Source of the DNA: Actinoalloteichus hymeniacidonis
Lineage (GTDB): Bacteria > Actinomycetota > Actinomycetes > Mycobacteriales > Pseudonocardiaceae
Length of the DNA stretch: 64,000 bases
Assembly (NCBI RefSeq): GCF_014203365.1
Contig: NZ_JACHIS010000001.1
Location: forward strand, 620,001-684,000
Direction: 5' to 3'
Shown: piece after piece, positions 17,255 through 27,377 of the stretch
How positions within the stretch are numbered: position 1 is the stretch's first letter
Layout of the letters: each line of letters begins with the position of its first letter
The notes under the pieces: generated by a model
The model's database searches: none
Seen by the model: only the letters and a program-made list of their open reading frames with translations
What the model was told of the DNA's origin: nothing
Made by a program: the position numbers and the translations under genes

Positions 17255-18151
17255 ATGACAACCGATCGGTCGGCCCGAGCCGACAGCCCCGCCGTCGGTC
17301 GAGGCCAGCCCACCCTGGTGTTCGTCCACGGCACCAACTCCTCGTCGTACCTGGGGTCGGGACTGGTCACCGAACTCACCCTGCGCGGGTATCGCGCGGT
17401 GGCCGTCGACCTGCCCGGACACGGCGACGAAGGCTTCATCCCCGCCGCCTACCAGGCACCGCAGGACCTCGCCGCCTTAGCGGTCGAGCCCTCCCCGCTC
17501 GCAGGCATCACCGCCGAGGACTACGCCGCCCGCGTGGTCGAGGTGGTCCGCGCCGCCCGGGAGCACGGCCCGGTGATCCTCGCGGGCGCCAGCCAGGGCG
17601 GTGTCACCCTGAGCCGGGTCGGCAACCTGATCCCGGAGCTGATCGACCGGGTCGTCTACGTCGCGGCGTACTGCTGCGTGGACCTGCCGACGTTGACCGA
17701 CTACCTCGGCACTCCGGAGAACGACGAGAGCCTGCTCGGCAACGTGATGGCGGCGATGGTCGTCGACCCGGCCGAGCTGGGCGTGAGCCGGATCAACTGG
17801 CGCACGGCCGACCCGTTGGTGTCGCAGGGCATCAAGGACTGCCTCGCAGCCGACTTCACCGATGCGGGAGCCCGCCGCCTGTTCAACCTGCTCGAACCGG
17901 ACGAGCCCGCGAGCATTCCGCTGGCCGACGCCAGGGGCCAGGCCGACACCTGGGGGCGAATCCCCCGAACCTATGTGCGGTTCACCCTCGACCGGCTGAT
18001 CCCGCCCGCGCTGCAGAGCCGGTTCATCGCCGAGGCCGACCGGCTCACCCCGGACAACCCGACCGACGTCCGCGACGTCCCGGCCCCGCACTGCGGCCCG
18101 TTCGAACGCCCGGAACTGGTGGACATCCTCGCCGAGCTACTCGACGGCTGA
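17255..18151 (+). CDS. Alpha/beta hydrolase, esterase type
   Basis: A 298-residue cytoplasmic hydrolase with oxyanion motif FVHGTNSSS (23-31), nucleophile elbow GASQG (111-115, Ser113) and a C-terminal APHCGPFERP carrying the catalytic His. The layout resembles the plant salicylate/hydroxynitrile esterase group (AB_hydrolase_6). It probably shares a transcript with the upstream acetyltransferase gene and is followed by a strong terminator. Substrate unknown. Confidence 0.87.
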   Translation: MTTDRSARADSPAVGRGQPTLVFVHGTNSSSYLGSGLVTELTLRGYRAVAVDLPGHGDEGFIPAAYQAPQDLAALAVEPSPLAGITAEDYAARVVEVVRAAREHGPVILAGASQGGVTLSRVGNLIPELIDRVVYVAAYCCVDLPTLTDYLGTPENDESLLGNVMAAMVVDPAELGVSRINWRTADPLVSQGIKDCLAADFTDAGARRLFNLLEPDEPASIPLADARGQADTWGRIPRTYVRFTLDRLIPPALQSRFIAEADRLTPDNPTDVRDVPAPHCGPFERPELVDILAELLDG

Positions 18152-18172
18152 GCTGACTCGAAACCATTGGTC

Positions 18173-18214
18173 GATCGGGTGGCGGCCAACTGCAGAGCTG
18201 GCCGCCACCCGATC
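18173..18214. terminator. Strong shared terminator
   Basis: A perfect 16-bp stem (GATCGGGTGGCGGCCA and its complement) with a 10-base loop lies between two convergent genes. It starts 22 bp after the hydrolase stop and touches the stop codon of the aldehyde dehydrogenase-like gene on the other strand. Confidence 0.85.
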
Positions 18215-19098
18215 ACACCCCCACGGGGTGCCACACCGTCTTGTGCTCGATAAAGGCCCGCAACCTGCGCAGATCCGGTCGTCGGGTCCAGTCCGGCTCG
18301 CTGGCGGGGGCCCGCAACACCCGCTTCACGGTGTTCGCCGCCGAACGCTCCAACTCCGGCTGGAGAATCTCCGGCGCCCCGGTCAGGTCGAGTCCGTTGA
18401 CGTCGGCGTGCGAGGCCAGCCACGGGGATAGCTCCACCGGGCTGCCCGTCAGGATGTTGACCACCCCGGCGGGCAGATCGGAGGTGGCCAGCACCTCGGC
18501 CAGAGTCATCGCCGAGAGCGGCCGGGCCCGGCTGGTCACCAGTACCGCCGTGTTGCCGGTGGCGATGACCGGCGCCAACACGCTCACGAGCCCGAGCAAC
18601 GAGGAGTCCTGCGGCGCGAGGATGCCGACCACGCCGCTGGGTTCCGGAACCGTGAAGGAGAAGTACGGCCCCGCGACCGGGTTGGACGCGCCCAACACGG
18701 TGGCGATCTTGTCGGTCCAGCCCGCGTACCAGACCCAGCGATCGATGGTCTGCTCCACGAGGGTGGTGGCCCGCTTGAGCTGCACGCCCTCCTGCGCCAT
18801 CACCTCGGCGATAAACTGCTCGCGCCTGCCCTCCAGCATCTCGGCGACCCGGTAGAGCACCTGACCCCGGTTGTAGGCGGTCGCCGACGACCAGCCTGCG
18901 AAGCCCTTGCGTGCCGCGACCACCGCGTCCCGCACGTCCTTGCGGGAGGCGTGCGCGGCGTTGGCCAGGAAGGCACCCTTGGAGTCGGTGATCTCGTACA
19001 CCCGCCCGGATTCCGACCGGGGGAAGGCGCCACCGATGTAGAGCTTGTAGGTCTTGTTCACCGACAGCCGTGGTGCTGCGGTGCCAGGAACCAGCCGA

Positions 19099-19106
<8 letters not shown>
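18213..19106 (-). CDS. Half-length aldehyde dehydrogenase-like protein without catalytic domain
   Basis: A 297-residue protein matching the NAD-binding half of aldehyde dehydrogenases (KLYIGGAFPRSESGR, then PEPSGVVGILAPQ and LPAGVVNILTG), but ending before the ELGGK and active-site Cys segments. A 40-residue tail resembles the extreme C-terminus. It cannot be a normal dehydrogenase; it may be a partner subunit of the full enzyme encoded upstream. The two genes overlap by 8 bp, and an intact frame with coupled translation argues against a simple pseudogene. Confidence 0.8.
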
Positions 19107-20532
<1,426 letters not shown>

Positions 20533-20539
20533 GGGCGAG

Positions 20540-21523
20540 TCAGTCCACCGTCACATAGTCGGGGCCGCTGTAGTGGCCGTTGCGTTGGGCTCGTCGCTGC
20601 ATCAGCAGGTCGGTCAGCAGACTGGAGGCGCCGAAGCGGAACAGCTCCGGGGTCAACCATTCCGGCCCGGCGATTTCGTTCACCGCCACCAGATGTCGGA
20701 TCCCATCCTTGGTGGTCCGAATCCCGCCTGCGGGCTTGACGCCCCGATACTCGCCGGTCCGACCGTGCCAATCCCGCACGGCCTGCAACATCAGCTGTGT
20801 CACCGGCAGCGTCGCGGCGGGCGACACCTTTCCGGTGGAAGTCTTGATGAAGTCGCCGCCCGCAAGCAGCGCGAGCCAGGAGGCCCGCCGGACGTTGTCG
20901 TAGGTCGCCAGCTCACCCGTTTCGAGGATGACCTTGAGGTGCGCGGAGCCGCAGGCCTGCTTGATGGCCTGGATCTCCTCGAACACCTGGCCGTAGCGAC
21001 CGGACAGGAAGGCACCTCGGTCGATCACCATGTCGATCTCGGTGGCGCCCGCCTCGACCGCCAACCGGGTGTCGGCCAGTTTCACCTCGCGGCTGGAGCG
21101 CCCGGATGGGAAGGCGGTGGCCACGCTGGCCACGCCGATTCCGGTGCCCCGCACCAGATCGACGGCGATCTCGACCAGGTCGGGATATACACACAGCGCG
21201 GCAACCCTTGGCACGTCCGGATAGTCGGAGTCGGGCTGCTTGGCCTTCGCCGCCAGGGATCGGATCTTGCCTGGGGTGTCCGCGCCTTCGAGGGTCGTGA
21301 GGTCGACCATGCTGATCGCGGTGTCGATCGCCCACAGCTTCGAGTCTTTCTTGATGCTGCGGGTCGCCAGCCCGGCCGAGCGTTGCTCAAGGCCGACCTG
21401 GTCCACGCCCGGCAGTCCGTGCAGGAAGCGGCGTAGCGCGCCGTCGTCGCGGACGGCCTCGGACAGGTCGGCGGGCAGCGCGGTCCGATCCGACGCCTCG
21501 GTCGTCGTCGACGTGAGAGCCAT
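20540..21523 (-). CDS. deoC: Deoxyribose-phosphate aldolase
   Basis: Splits 2-deoxyribose-5-phosphate into acetaldehyde and glyceraldehyde-3-phosphate. The 327-residue class I aldolase shows EIDMVIDRGAFLSG, LKVILETGEL with the active-site Lys, GGDFIKTSTGK with the Schiff-base Lys, and the phosphate loop VKPAGGIRT. The N-terminal extension of about 60 residues is longer than in E. coli DeoC, as in eukaryotic and actinobacterial forms. It is first in an operon with two aldehyde dehydrogenase genes and complements thymidine phosphorylase (1140-2453). Confidence 0.95.
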   Translation of the reverse strand: MALTSTTTEASDRTALPADLSEAVRDDGALRRFLHGLPGVDQVGLEQRSAGLATRSIKKDSKLWAIDTAISMVDLTTLEGADTPGKIRSLAAKAKQPDSDYPDVPRVAALCVYPDLVEIAVDLVRGTGIGVASVATAFPSGRSSREVKLADTRLAVEAGATEIDMVIDRGAFLSGRYGQVFEEIQAIKQACGSAHLKVILETGELATYDNVRRASWLALLAGGDFIKTSTGKVSPAATLPVTQLMLQAVRDWHGRTGEYRGVKPAGGIRTTKDGIRHLVAVNEIAGPEWLTPELFRFGASSLLTDLLMQRRAQRNGHYSGPDYVTVD

Positions 21524-21687
21524 ACCGGCAGTCTAAGCGGGGATCGTCGAAGATCGGCTTCCCGTTGGCTGAGATGGCCAGCGCGCGCGGGATTCCTCCG
21601 TCGGGGCGAGCGATCGGCGCATTCCTTTGTTTCTGCCCTCGGTACCCGGCACGATGTGATCGACGGCCAGCCGTGAGGGGAGCAGGC

Positions 21688-21945
21688 TTGGACGAACAAC
21701 CGAAGGACCTCACCGAACTTGCGGCCCGGCTCCCGGTGTCGGAGGTCGTGTTGGCCCGCGATGAGGCGGCCAGGGTCGCGGCCGAACTCAGGGAGCTATG
21801 GGCCGGATCGCTGGACGGCCGCGCTGAATCCGCCGTGCACCATCTTGTTGTCGGCGGCTGGAAACTCGACGGTGTGCTTGCCAGACTGCACCGCTGCGCC
21901 GACCTCATCCGCTCGGAGGCCGCCCGGCGGTCGGCCGATTCATGA
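21688..21945 (+). CDS. Small helical protein, first of a coupled pair
   Basis: About 85 residues from a TTG with GAGGGGAG upstream; a GTG at 21673 in frame is an alternative. The protein is predicted helical (LTELAARLPVSEVVLARDEA, then HHLVVGGWKLDGVLARLHRCADLI). It overlaps the next gene by an ATGA. Such pairs of short helical proteins in actinomycetes sometimes resemble WXG100-type partners, but no WxG motif is present, so the function is unknown. Confidence 0.55.
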   Translation: MDEQPKDLTELAARLPVSEVVLARDEAARVAAELRELWAGSLDGRAESAVHHLVVGGWKLDGVLARLHRCADLIRSEAARRSADS

Positions 21946-22250
21946 CCTCCGTCGGCGAGGTCGCCGTCCGGCTGCGCGCCGCCGTCGACCGGTTACCGGT
22001 GGGCGCCCTGCGCGACGCGCGCGCCGTGCTCATCGAGCAGATCGAACCGCTGCTGCACCGCGCCAGCCAGGGCGAGGACGACTTCGTGATCCTCGATGCC
22101 CTAGGCCTGCTCGCCGCAGCAATCGACGACCTCGCCGACGTCACGGCCTACTTCGACCACGCCCGAGCCTTGGCCGATGAATATGCGGCGGAGCACGGGG
22201 GAGGCGGTGGGGGTGGGGTTACGGCGGTCGGTGGTGGGGCGATCGACTAG
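21942..22250 (+). CDS. Small helical protein with Gly-rich tail, second of a coupled pair
   Basis: A 102-residue protein with two long helices (VAVRLRAAVDRLPVGALRDA and ALGLLAAAIDDLADVTAYFD) ending in an AEHGGGGGGG tail. It is translationally coupled to the preceding gene through ATGA. Size, helical hairpin shape and coupling recall pairs secreted or bound as heterodimers, but no known motif supports that. The following 278 bp to the darG stop contain nothing recognisable. Confidence 0.6.
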   Translation: MTSVGEVAVRLRAAVDRLPVGALRDARAVLIEQIEPLLHRASQGEDDFVILDALGLLAAAIDDLADVTAYFDHARALADEYAAEHGGGGGGGVTAVGGGAID

Positions 22251-22528
22251 GACCGTTCGTAATGAGTACGTCGCGCGCGGAGCTGGAGTGTTCACCGGAG
22301 CTGCCGGTGACGTGCTCCGAGTTTTCGAGAGCTGAAGACGCAAATCCGATTCTTGTCCGAGTTGCTTGTAGCGCGAAGGGCCAGCCGTACACCTCTACTC
22401 GGGCTTTGGGCTCGATGCTTCCGTGCTCCCACCGTCGCCGGCAACCTGCCAGTCGGTAGGCGCTCTCGTCTCCCTGTGCGCATTCGCAGTTACGCTGATC
22501 GTGGCCACTGGCCAGCGTGACCTGTCCA

Positions 22529-23671
22529 TCAGCGACAGTGTTGAGGTTCACGGTACCAATGGAGAGCGCTCTTGCTCGATGCCTGTCCGCTGCCAATTGC
22601 TAACGAGCTGACGAACGCGCCAATGCCTTGCAGGTGCTCGAATGCTACCTTGGCTTGATGCGGTTGGAATAGCTGCGCCTTCCGTTGCGACCACGCTTTC
22701 ACTTGCCGGGCGATTTGATCCATTGAGAGATGCTGCGAAGGTGACTTGGCGACGATGAAATGAACGGTACTCAGGAGTTCTACGCCATAAGGGGATTCGA
22801 ACCCGCGAACAAATTCTGTCATGCGATCTAGTGTTTCGCTGAACTCTGAATTTCCGTTCATCAGTTCGCGAGCTTCGGTGACGGCACTCCTGTCAAGTGT
22901 CAATACTGCGCGACTGCCACTGGTTCCATCGCCGTATCCGGAGATGAAATGCCCTTCTACTGAACTGAGCCACTGATCGACGGTGTGTGAATAGGGTCCG
23001 TAGTGGTTGGCGGTGAATTTGAACCTGGAAGGCCAGCCCGCCTGCTGTAGAAAATAGGCGACCTTCTGCGCTTCGACGATCGATATTTCACCGCCAATGC
23101 TATGGCCTGCGGCCATGCTCAGCGCGGCGTATCGATCGAATGCCAACAGCATCGCTGCTCTGCGCTCGGTCATTCCGGGTCGCTTGGATCGGACGGGCAT
23201 AGTTTCAGCTCGCGGTGCGGCGGCTGGTGGGTAAACCAGAAAGTTGATGTCTGGAACCCGTTTTGACGCCGCAATGATGAGCGGGTACACGTCGCTCCAA
23301 GGAAGTCCCCCGTTGCCGCAGCCGAGTGCGGGGATGGCAACTGATTTCACGCCGTGCTGGATGAGTACATTGACGAGGTCGTCCAGGCCGCCCCGAATGT
23401 CTTCGAGGCGTGATTGTGACCGCCAATGCCGTTTGGTCGGGAAGTTGATGATAAGCGACGGGTTGCTCATCGCCATAACTGGACAGACGAACATCTTGCC
23501 AATTTTTATTTCGTTATTCTTGCAAGCTCGCTCGTAAGCTTTGAAGTTTTCGGGATAGGCTCGCTTGAATTGCAGGGCGATCCCTTTGCCCATTACGCCA
23601 ACGGTATTGACAGTGTTAACCAAGGCCTCTGCATTGGAGGCCAGTAGATTCCCGTTCGACTCGATAATCAC
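22529..23671 (-). CDS. darG: DarG antitoxin, macro-domain DNA ADP-ribosylglycohydrolase
   Basis: A 380-residue protein. Residues 1-150 form a macro domain with VNTVNTVGVMGKGIALQFK and IPALGCGNGGLPWSD, the ADP-ribose-binding loops. DarG proteins remove ADP-ribose from thymidine in DNA and also bind DarT directly through the C-terminal region, here residues 170-380. The length is close to mycobacterial DarG. It lies 25 bp downstream of the toxin gene on the same strand. The DNA is AT-richer than its neighbours (31 of 60 bases GC at 23521-23580), which suggests horizontal acquisition. Confidence 0.9.
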   Translation of the reverse strand: MIIESNGNLLASNAEALVNTVNTVGVMGKGIALQFKRAYPENFKAYERACKNNEIKIGKMFVCPVMAMSNPSLIINFPTKRHWRSQSRLEDIRGGLDDLVNVLIQHGVKSVAIPALGCGNGGLPWSDVYPLIIAASKRVPDINFLVYPPAAAPRAETMPVRSKRPGMTERRAAMLLAFDRYAALSMAAGHSIGGEISIVEAQKVAYFLQQAGWPSRFKFTANHYGPYSHTVDQWLSSVEGHFISGYGDGTSGSRAVLTLDRSAVTEARELMNGNSEFSETLDRMTEFVRGFESPYGVELLSTVHFIVAKSPSQHLSMDQIARQVKAWSQRKAQLFQPHQAKVAFEHLQGIGAFVSSLAIGSGQASSKSALHWYREPQHCR

Positions 23672-23696
23672 AACGTCACCTCCTCCGGGTTAGGGT

Positions 23697-24329
23697 CTAA
23701 TAGTACCAGTCGGGTCTGACATGCACGGGAAGTTTGTCGCCGAGGTGCTTGCTTGCTAATGAGGCAATCGCTTTCGACCTAGTAACTGCCCCAGTGAACG
23801 CTTCGAATGGAAACTCCCGGTGCACTAGAAATTCTGCCATCCGACGTCGCATCCGGTCTCCGTCTTCGGCAGTGTTGCTCCACTGTTTCGCGGTCATGAT
23901 CTGCCAGTCGACTGATTCCTCCAGTTTTCTCCAGTTGTTGGTCATTGATGTCAATGAGCTGGCGCAATTGCCATCGCTGGCGATCCATGGCAGCTGAAGT
24001 CGATCTGCGACTGAGAGCCACGACCAAAAATAGACAAGCGGTTGTTGTCCGTCAGCGTAGGTGGCCACGTTCCCTCGCGAGATGCTGTACATCATGGGTG
24101 ATCGGGGAGCGAAATAAAAGGGAACGTAATCGGCTACCACGCCACCCGGAGGGATGGGAACCTCGACGCTGCGACGGCGCTCCTTGATGGAAATGTCGGC
24201 ACATTCCGTGATCATGATCGACTCGGTTTGAACGTGCGAGTCGGACTTCAGCACACCACTCTGCAGGATGGCTGGCAGGTTCGCGACGTGCGTGAAGTGC
24301 ATGAATGCGTGGTCCGTCAAAGGTGGCAC
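23697..24329 (-). CDS. darT: DarT toxin, DNA thymidine ADP-ribosyltransferase
   Basis: About 210 residues of the DUF4433/DarT family, which ADP-ribosylates thymidine in single-stranded DNA. Conserved pieces are HFTHVANLPAIL near the start, ADYVPFYFAPRSPMMY, a WIASDGNCASS segment, and MAEFLVHREFPFE whose first Glu (about residue 166) is the expected catalytic residue. The start is uncertain: GTG 24329 is chosen because homology begins soon after it; ATG 24302 and longer frames are possible. The DarG antitoxin gene follows. Fixed active-site residues suggest a live toxin. Confidence 0.88.
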   Translation of the reverse strand: MPPLTDHAFMHFTHVANLPAILQSGVLKSDSHVQTESIMITECADISIKERRRSVEVPIPPGGVVADYVPFYFAPRSPMMYSISRGNVATYADGQQPLVYFWSWLSVADRLQLPWIASDGNCASSLTSMTNNWRKLEESVDWQIMTAKQWSNTAEDGDRMRRRMAEFLVHREFPFEAFTGAVTRSKAIASLASKHLGDKLPVHVRPDWYY

Positions 24330-24467
24330 GCCGAACCGTAGCGCAAGTAGGCCATGGAACAGCAATATGTCGGGGTGCGTCGGGTGCCGATGCGGCCTGG
24401 CGACCGCGCCCGGGGTCCTAGAGCGGCTGGAATGTAAATGCGAATGGCCATGGATAGTGTCTCGGCC

Positions 24468-25112
24468 GTGACCGAACCCGTCCACGTGACCAAGACACGC
24501 AACGCCTACGACACCGTTGCCGACTCGTATGCCGAGATGCTGAAGGACGCGCTGGCCGCCAGTCCCTGGGACCGAGCGATGCTGGGAACGTTCGTCGAGT
24601 TGGTCGGTGCAAGCGGTCCTGTTGGTGATCTGGGATGCGGCCCGGGCCGGTTGACGGGATACCTGGCCTCGCTGGGGCTGGACGTCTTCGGAGTGGATCT
24701 TTCTCCCGGCATGGTCGACGCGGCCCGCCGAGCCCATCCCCGGCTGCGTTTCGAGGTCGGTTCACTCGAGGCGTTGGCGCTGGACGACAGTTGCCTTGCC
24801 GGCGCACTGGCGTGGTATTCGCTGATCCACACGCCACCGGAGCATCTGCCGACGGTGGTGGCTGAACTGGCGCGGGTGCTGGTTCCGGGCGGACGACTGT
24901 TGACGGCGTTCCAGGTCGGTGACGAGAGCGGCCAGATCTCACACGGCTACGGCCATGAGATCTCCCTGGATGCGTACCGGTTACAGCCGGATGCCGTGGC
25001 CGATATGTGCACCACCGCAGGTCTGGAAGTGGAAGCTCGGTTGATCCGAGAACCGCAACCACCACTGGAGAAGTCGCCACAGGCGTACCTGCTGGCCCGC
25101 AAACCGAGCTGA
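24468..25112 (+). CDS. Class I SAM-dependent methyltransferase
   Basis: A 214-residue methyltransferase with motif I VGDLGCGPGRLTGYLA and the acidic FGVDLSPGMVDAARR; the C-terminus has the usual beta hairpin region (PQAYLLARKPS). Substrate unknown. Start choice: GTG 24468 lies 8 bp after a TAGTGT -10-like hexamer, fitting a leaderless transcript; in-frame ATGs at 24438, 24444 and 24450 are alternatives. It is divergent from darT and not obviously part of that system. Confidence 0.83.
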   Translation: MTEPVHVTKTRNAYDTVADSYAEMLKDALAASPWDRAMLGTFVELVGASGPVGDLGCGPGRLTGYLASLGLDVFGVDLSPGMVDAARRAHPRLRFEVGSLEALALDDSCLAGALAWYSLIHTPPEHLPTVVAELARVLVPGGRLLTAFQVGDESGQISHGYGHEISLDAYRLQPDAVADMCTTAGLEVEARLIREPQPPLEKSPQAYLLARKPS

Positions 25113-25251
25113 CTGTTCGGCTCGAGCCCTGCCGTCGACCAGCTTGTTCTTGCCGTCCTCGCTTGTCCTCGCGCACGTCCACGCCCGGTCGGCCCCACGC
25201 CACCGAGCCCCCGCAAGAACGGGGGACTGTTCGGGGCGGCTGGCGATTCGG

Positions 25252-26031
25252 TCAGGCTGCGGCCGTGTCGGGTTGGAGGGCGGGGCCGAGCAGGAGCCCG
25301 CCGTCCGCAACGAACTCCGAGCCCGTGACGAACGAGGCGTCGGCCGAGGTGAGGTAGAGCAGGAGCGCGGTGATGTCGGCCGGGGTTCCCATGCGGGGGA
25401 TGGCGTAGGGCTCGGGCGAGTAGAAGTCGGCGATGGGCGGCTGACCTGCGATCGATTCGTTGATCAACGGGGTGGAGATGACGCCGGGGTGGATGGAGTT
25501 GACCCGGATGCCGTCTCGACCCAGTTCCAGCGCGGCGGTCCTGGTGAGCCCCCGCAACGCCCACTTGCCTGCGACGTATGGCGCGTAGAGCGCGGTGCCG
25601 CCGTGGGCCATCGTCGAGGCGATGTTGACGATCACTCCGCCGCCTCGACGCAGTGACGGGGTCACGGTCTTGATACCGAGGAACGTGCCGGTGAGGTTGA
25701 CGTCGAGGATGCGGTCCCAGACCTGGCGTTCGACGGCCTCGATCGGCGTTGCGGGGTTCTGAACACCTGCGTTGTTGACCAATACCGCGATCGGACCGAA
25801 CCGGCGTTCGGTCTCGGTGACCGCCGCCGTCCAGGCGTCCTCGTCGGTGACGTCCATTCGGACGAACAGCGCCCGCTCGCCGAGTTCGGCGGCCAACTCT
25901 TTGCCGGGCCCTTCGGCGAGCGCGGCGATGACGACGTTCGCCCCCTCCTGGTGGTAGGCCCGAACGTGGTTGGCGCCCTGCCCGCCGGTGCCACCGGTGA
26001 CCAGAACAGTCTGCTTGTCGAAGCGTCCCAT
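25252..26031 (-). CDS. Short-chain dehydrogenase/reductase
   Basis: A 259-residue classical SDR: cofactor motif TGGTGGQG near residue 12, NNAG, catalytic Ser in NIASTMAHGG, and YVAGK as the Tyr-x3-Lys pair. The ATG has AGGAAGGA upstream. It is divergent from a TetR gene, and both promoters carry the same GGCGAGTC dyad, so the SDR is very likely the TetR target. Substrate unknown. Confidence 0.9.
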   Translation of the reverse strand: MGRFDKQTVLVTGGTGGQGANHVRAYHQEGANVVIAALAEGPGKELAAELGERALFVRMDVTDEDAWTAAVTETERRFGPIAVLVNNAGVQNPATPIEAVERQVWDRILDVNLTGTFLGIKTVTPSLRRGGGVIVNIASTMAHGGTALYAPYVAGKWALRGLTRTAALELGRDGIRVNSIHPGVISTPLINESIAGQPPIADFYSPEPYAIPRMGTPADITALLLYLTSADASFVTGSEFVADGGLLLGPALQPDTAAA

Positions 26032-26056
26032 GACGCGGTCCTTCCTGCGCAATAGT

Positions 26057-26076
26057 GGCGAGTCGAGTGACTCGCC
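26057..26076. promoter_or_regulatory. TetR operator, SDR-proximal copy
   Basis: GGCGAGTC-GAGT-GACTCGCC, a perfect 8-bp dyad with 4-bp spacer, 26 bp upstream of the SDR start. A near-identical copy lies at 26103-26122. Confidence 0.75.
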
Positions 26077-26102
26077 TCGCCAACGTTAGGCGCATGGCGG
26101 AT

Positions 26103-26122
26103 GGTGAGTCAAGTGACTCGCC
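26103..26122. promoter_or_regulatory. TetR operator, regulator-proximal copy
   Basis: GGTGAGTC-AAGT-GACTCGCC, the same dyad with one arm mismatch. It is followed at once by TATTGT (26128-26133), a -10-like hexamer 7 bp before the TetR ATG, so a bound repressor would block a probable leaderless promoter. Confidence 0.72.
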
Positions 26123-26140
26123 TCGCGTATTGTGGTGGCC

Positions 26141-26776
26141 ATGACGACGGAGCCCTCCGCCTACCATCGGCGCGTCGCCGAGCAGAAACGGGCGGTCATC
26201 GTCGAGGCCGCCACCCGACTGTTCCTCGACGCCGGGTACGCGGGCACCTCGTTGGCCAAGGTCGCCGAGGCGGCCGGGGTGTCGAAGGCGACGCTGTTCA
26301 AGCAGTTCCCGACCAAGGCGGCGCTGTTCGACGCGATCGTGACGCAGTCCTGGGCGGCCGAGGACGACGGCGACCTCCGCCCACCGACGGGCGACCTGCG
26401 GGCGGGCCTGACGGCGATCGGCCGCCGGTACGTCACCCTCCTCACCCGGCCCGGCATGGCGGCCCTCTTCCGTATCGTCATCGCCGAACTGCCGCGTTTC
26501 CCCGAGTTGGGTGAGGCCCATTTCGCGCACGGCAAGATGCCCTACTTCGACTCGGTACGCCGCTATCTCGACACCGAGAACACGCTGGGAACGGCCAAGC
26601 TGGACGACACGGAACTGGCCGCAACCCAGTTCCTCGGGATGATCTCCAACTACGTCCTCTGGCCCCGGATGCTGCTCATCGACTGGTCCCCGGACGACGC
26701 CTCGATGGCCCACGTCGTGGACGAGGCCGTACTGACGATGGTGGCGAGGTACGGCGCGGCGAACACCGCTGATTGA
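26141..26776 (+). CDS. TetR family repressor
   Basis: About 211 residues with an N-terminal helix-turn-helix (LAKVAEAAGVSKATLFKQFPTKAALF) and a C-terminal TetR_C domain of the AcrR type (AALFRIVIAELPRFPELG). The ATG at 26141 is preferred, with no ribosome-binding site but a -10 hexamer in leaderless position; GTG codons at 26132 and 26135 are alternatives. It probably represses itself and the divergent SDR gene through the two dyads between them. Confidence 0.88.
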   Translation: MTTEPSAYHRRVAEQKRAVIVEAATRLFLDAGYAGTSLAKVAEAAGVSKATLFKQFPTKAALFDAIVTQSWAAEDDGDLRPPTGDLRAGLTAIGRRYVTLLTRPGMAALFRIVIAELPRFPELGEAHFAHGKMPYFDSVRRYLDTENTLGTAKLDDTELAATQFLGMISNYVLWPRMLLIDWSPDDASMAHVVDEAVLTMVARYGAANTAD

Positions 26777-26784
26777 GGTGGCGC

Positions 26785-26994
26785 AGCGCCGATCTGCCGG
26801 GTGTTCTTCGTGCGGTGCCGGACGGTGGTGAAGATGGACTCGATGGAGTTCGTGGTGCGTAGCTGGGTCCAGTGCTCGGCCGGTAAGTCATAGACCGCGA
26901 GCAGCGCCTTGATGTCGTCGGTGATCTTGGCTGTGGCCTTGGGGAACTTCGCCCCGTAGGCCGCTTCGAACGCCCGAGCGGCATCGAGGGCGTG
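26785..26994 (-). pseudogene. IS256-type transposase remnant
   Basis: About 70 codons match the C-terminal part of mutator/IS256 transposases: AFEAAYGAKFPKATAKITDD, then YDLPAEHW and LRTTNSIESIFTTVRHRTK. The conserved catalytic DDE core upstream of this is missing and the flanking frame is unrelated, so it is a decayed fragment. Its 3' end sits next to the TetR stop codon. No inverted repeats of the original element were seen. Confidence 0.75.
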
Positions 26995-27341
26995 GCGGTG
27001 GAGTCGGTGAACGGCGCATCCAGTCCGGCGATAAGCGCGTCCGTGGGCTGGTCGGCGTAGGCGTTCGTCGGCCGGACTTACTGCATGCATGCGACGTGCT
27101 CTCGGGATCACCGCTCGCCATCGGGCCCGGACGGAGGCTCGTTTGGCGCCGGACAGTCGATCCTGGGCGCCCCGACTGCTGAGGATCTGGCCGGGGTGGC
27201 GATGTCCTCGGCCAGCAACCGCAGGACCGTAGGTCTCTCACCATCACAGACCATCCGTCACGTCAGGTTCTGGTCTGGTGGCAGGCGTTATCCGTGAGGC
27301 TGGGCGTCACGGCATCGGCGACGGTTCGCGAGCGAACGTGT
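26995..27341. other. Gap of 347 bp upstream of the oxidoreductase
   Basis: No gene is supported here. The DNA next to the transposase remnant is probably further decayed sequence; frames on both strands lack recognisable domains. The right end carries the promoter region of the oxidoreductase-TetR operon. Confidence 0.4.
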
Positions 27342-27367
27342 ATCGTTCTGTTCCGGAACGGAACGAT
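27342..27367. promoter_or_regulatory. 26-bp palindromic operator before the oxidoreductase
   Basis: ATCGTTCTGTTCC is followed immediately by its inverted copy GGAACGGAACGAT with one mismatch. It lies 10 bp before the GTG of the oxidoreductase gene, whose partner gene encodes a TetR protein; autorepression is the simple reading. Confidence 0.7.
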
Positions 27368-27377
27368 TGGAGATGTC

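Noticed and set aside
24330-24737. Extended DarT frame reaching 24737
   Set aside because: The upstream residues overlap the divergent methyltransferase gene and have no similarity to DarT; homology begins near codon 10 after 24329.
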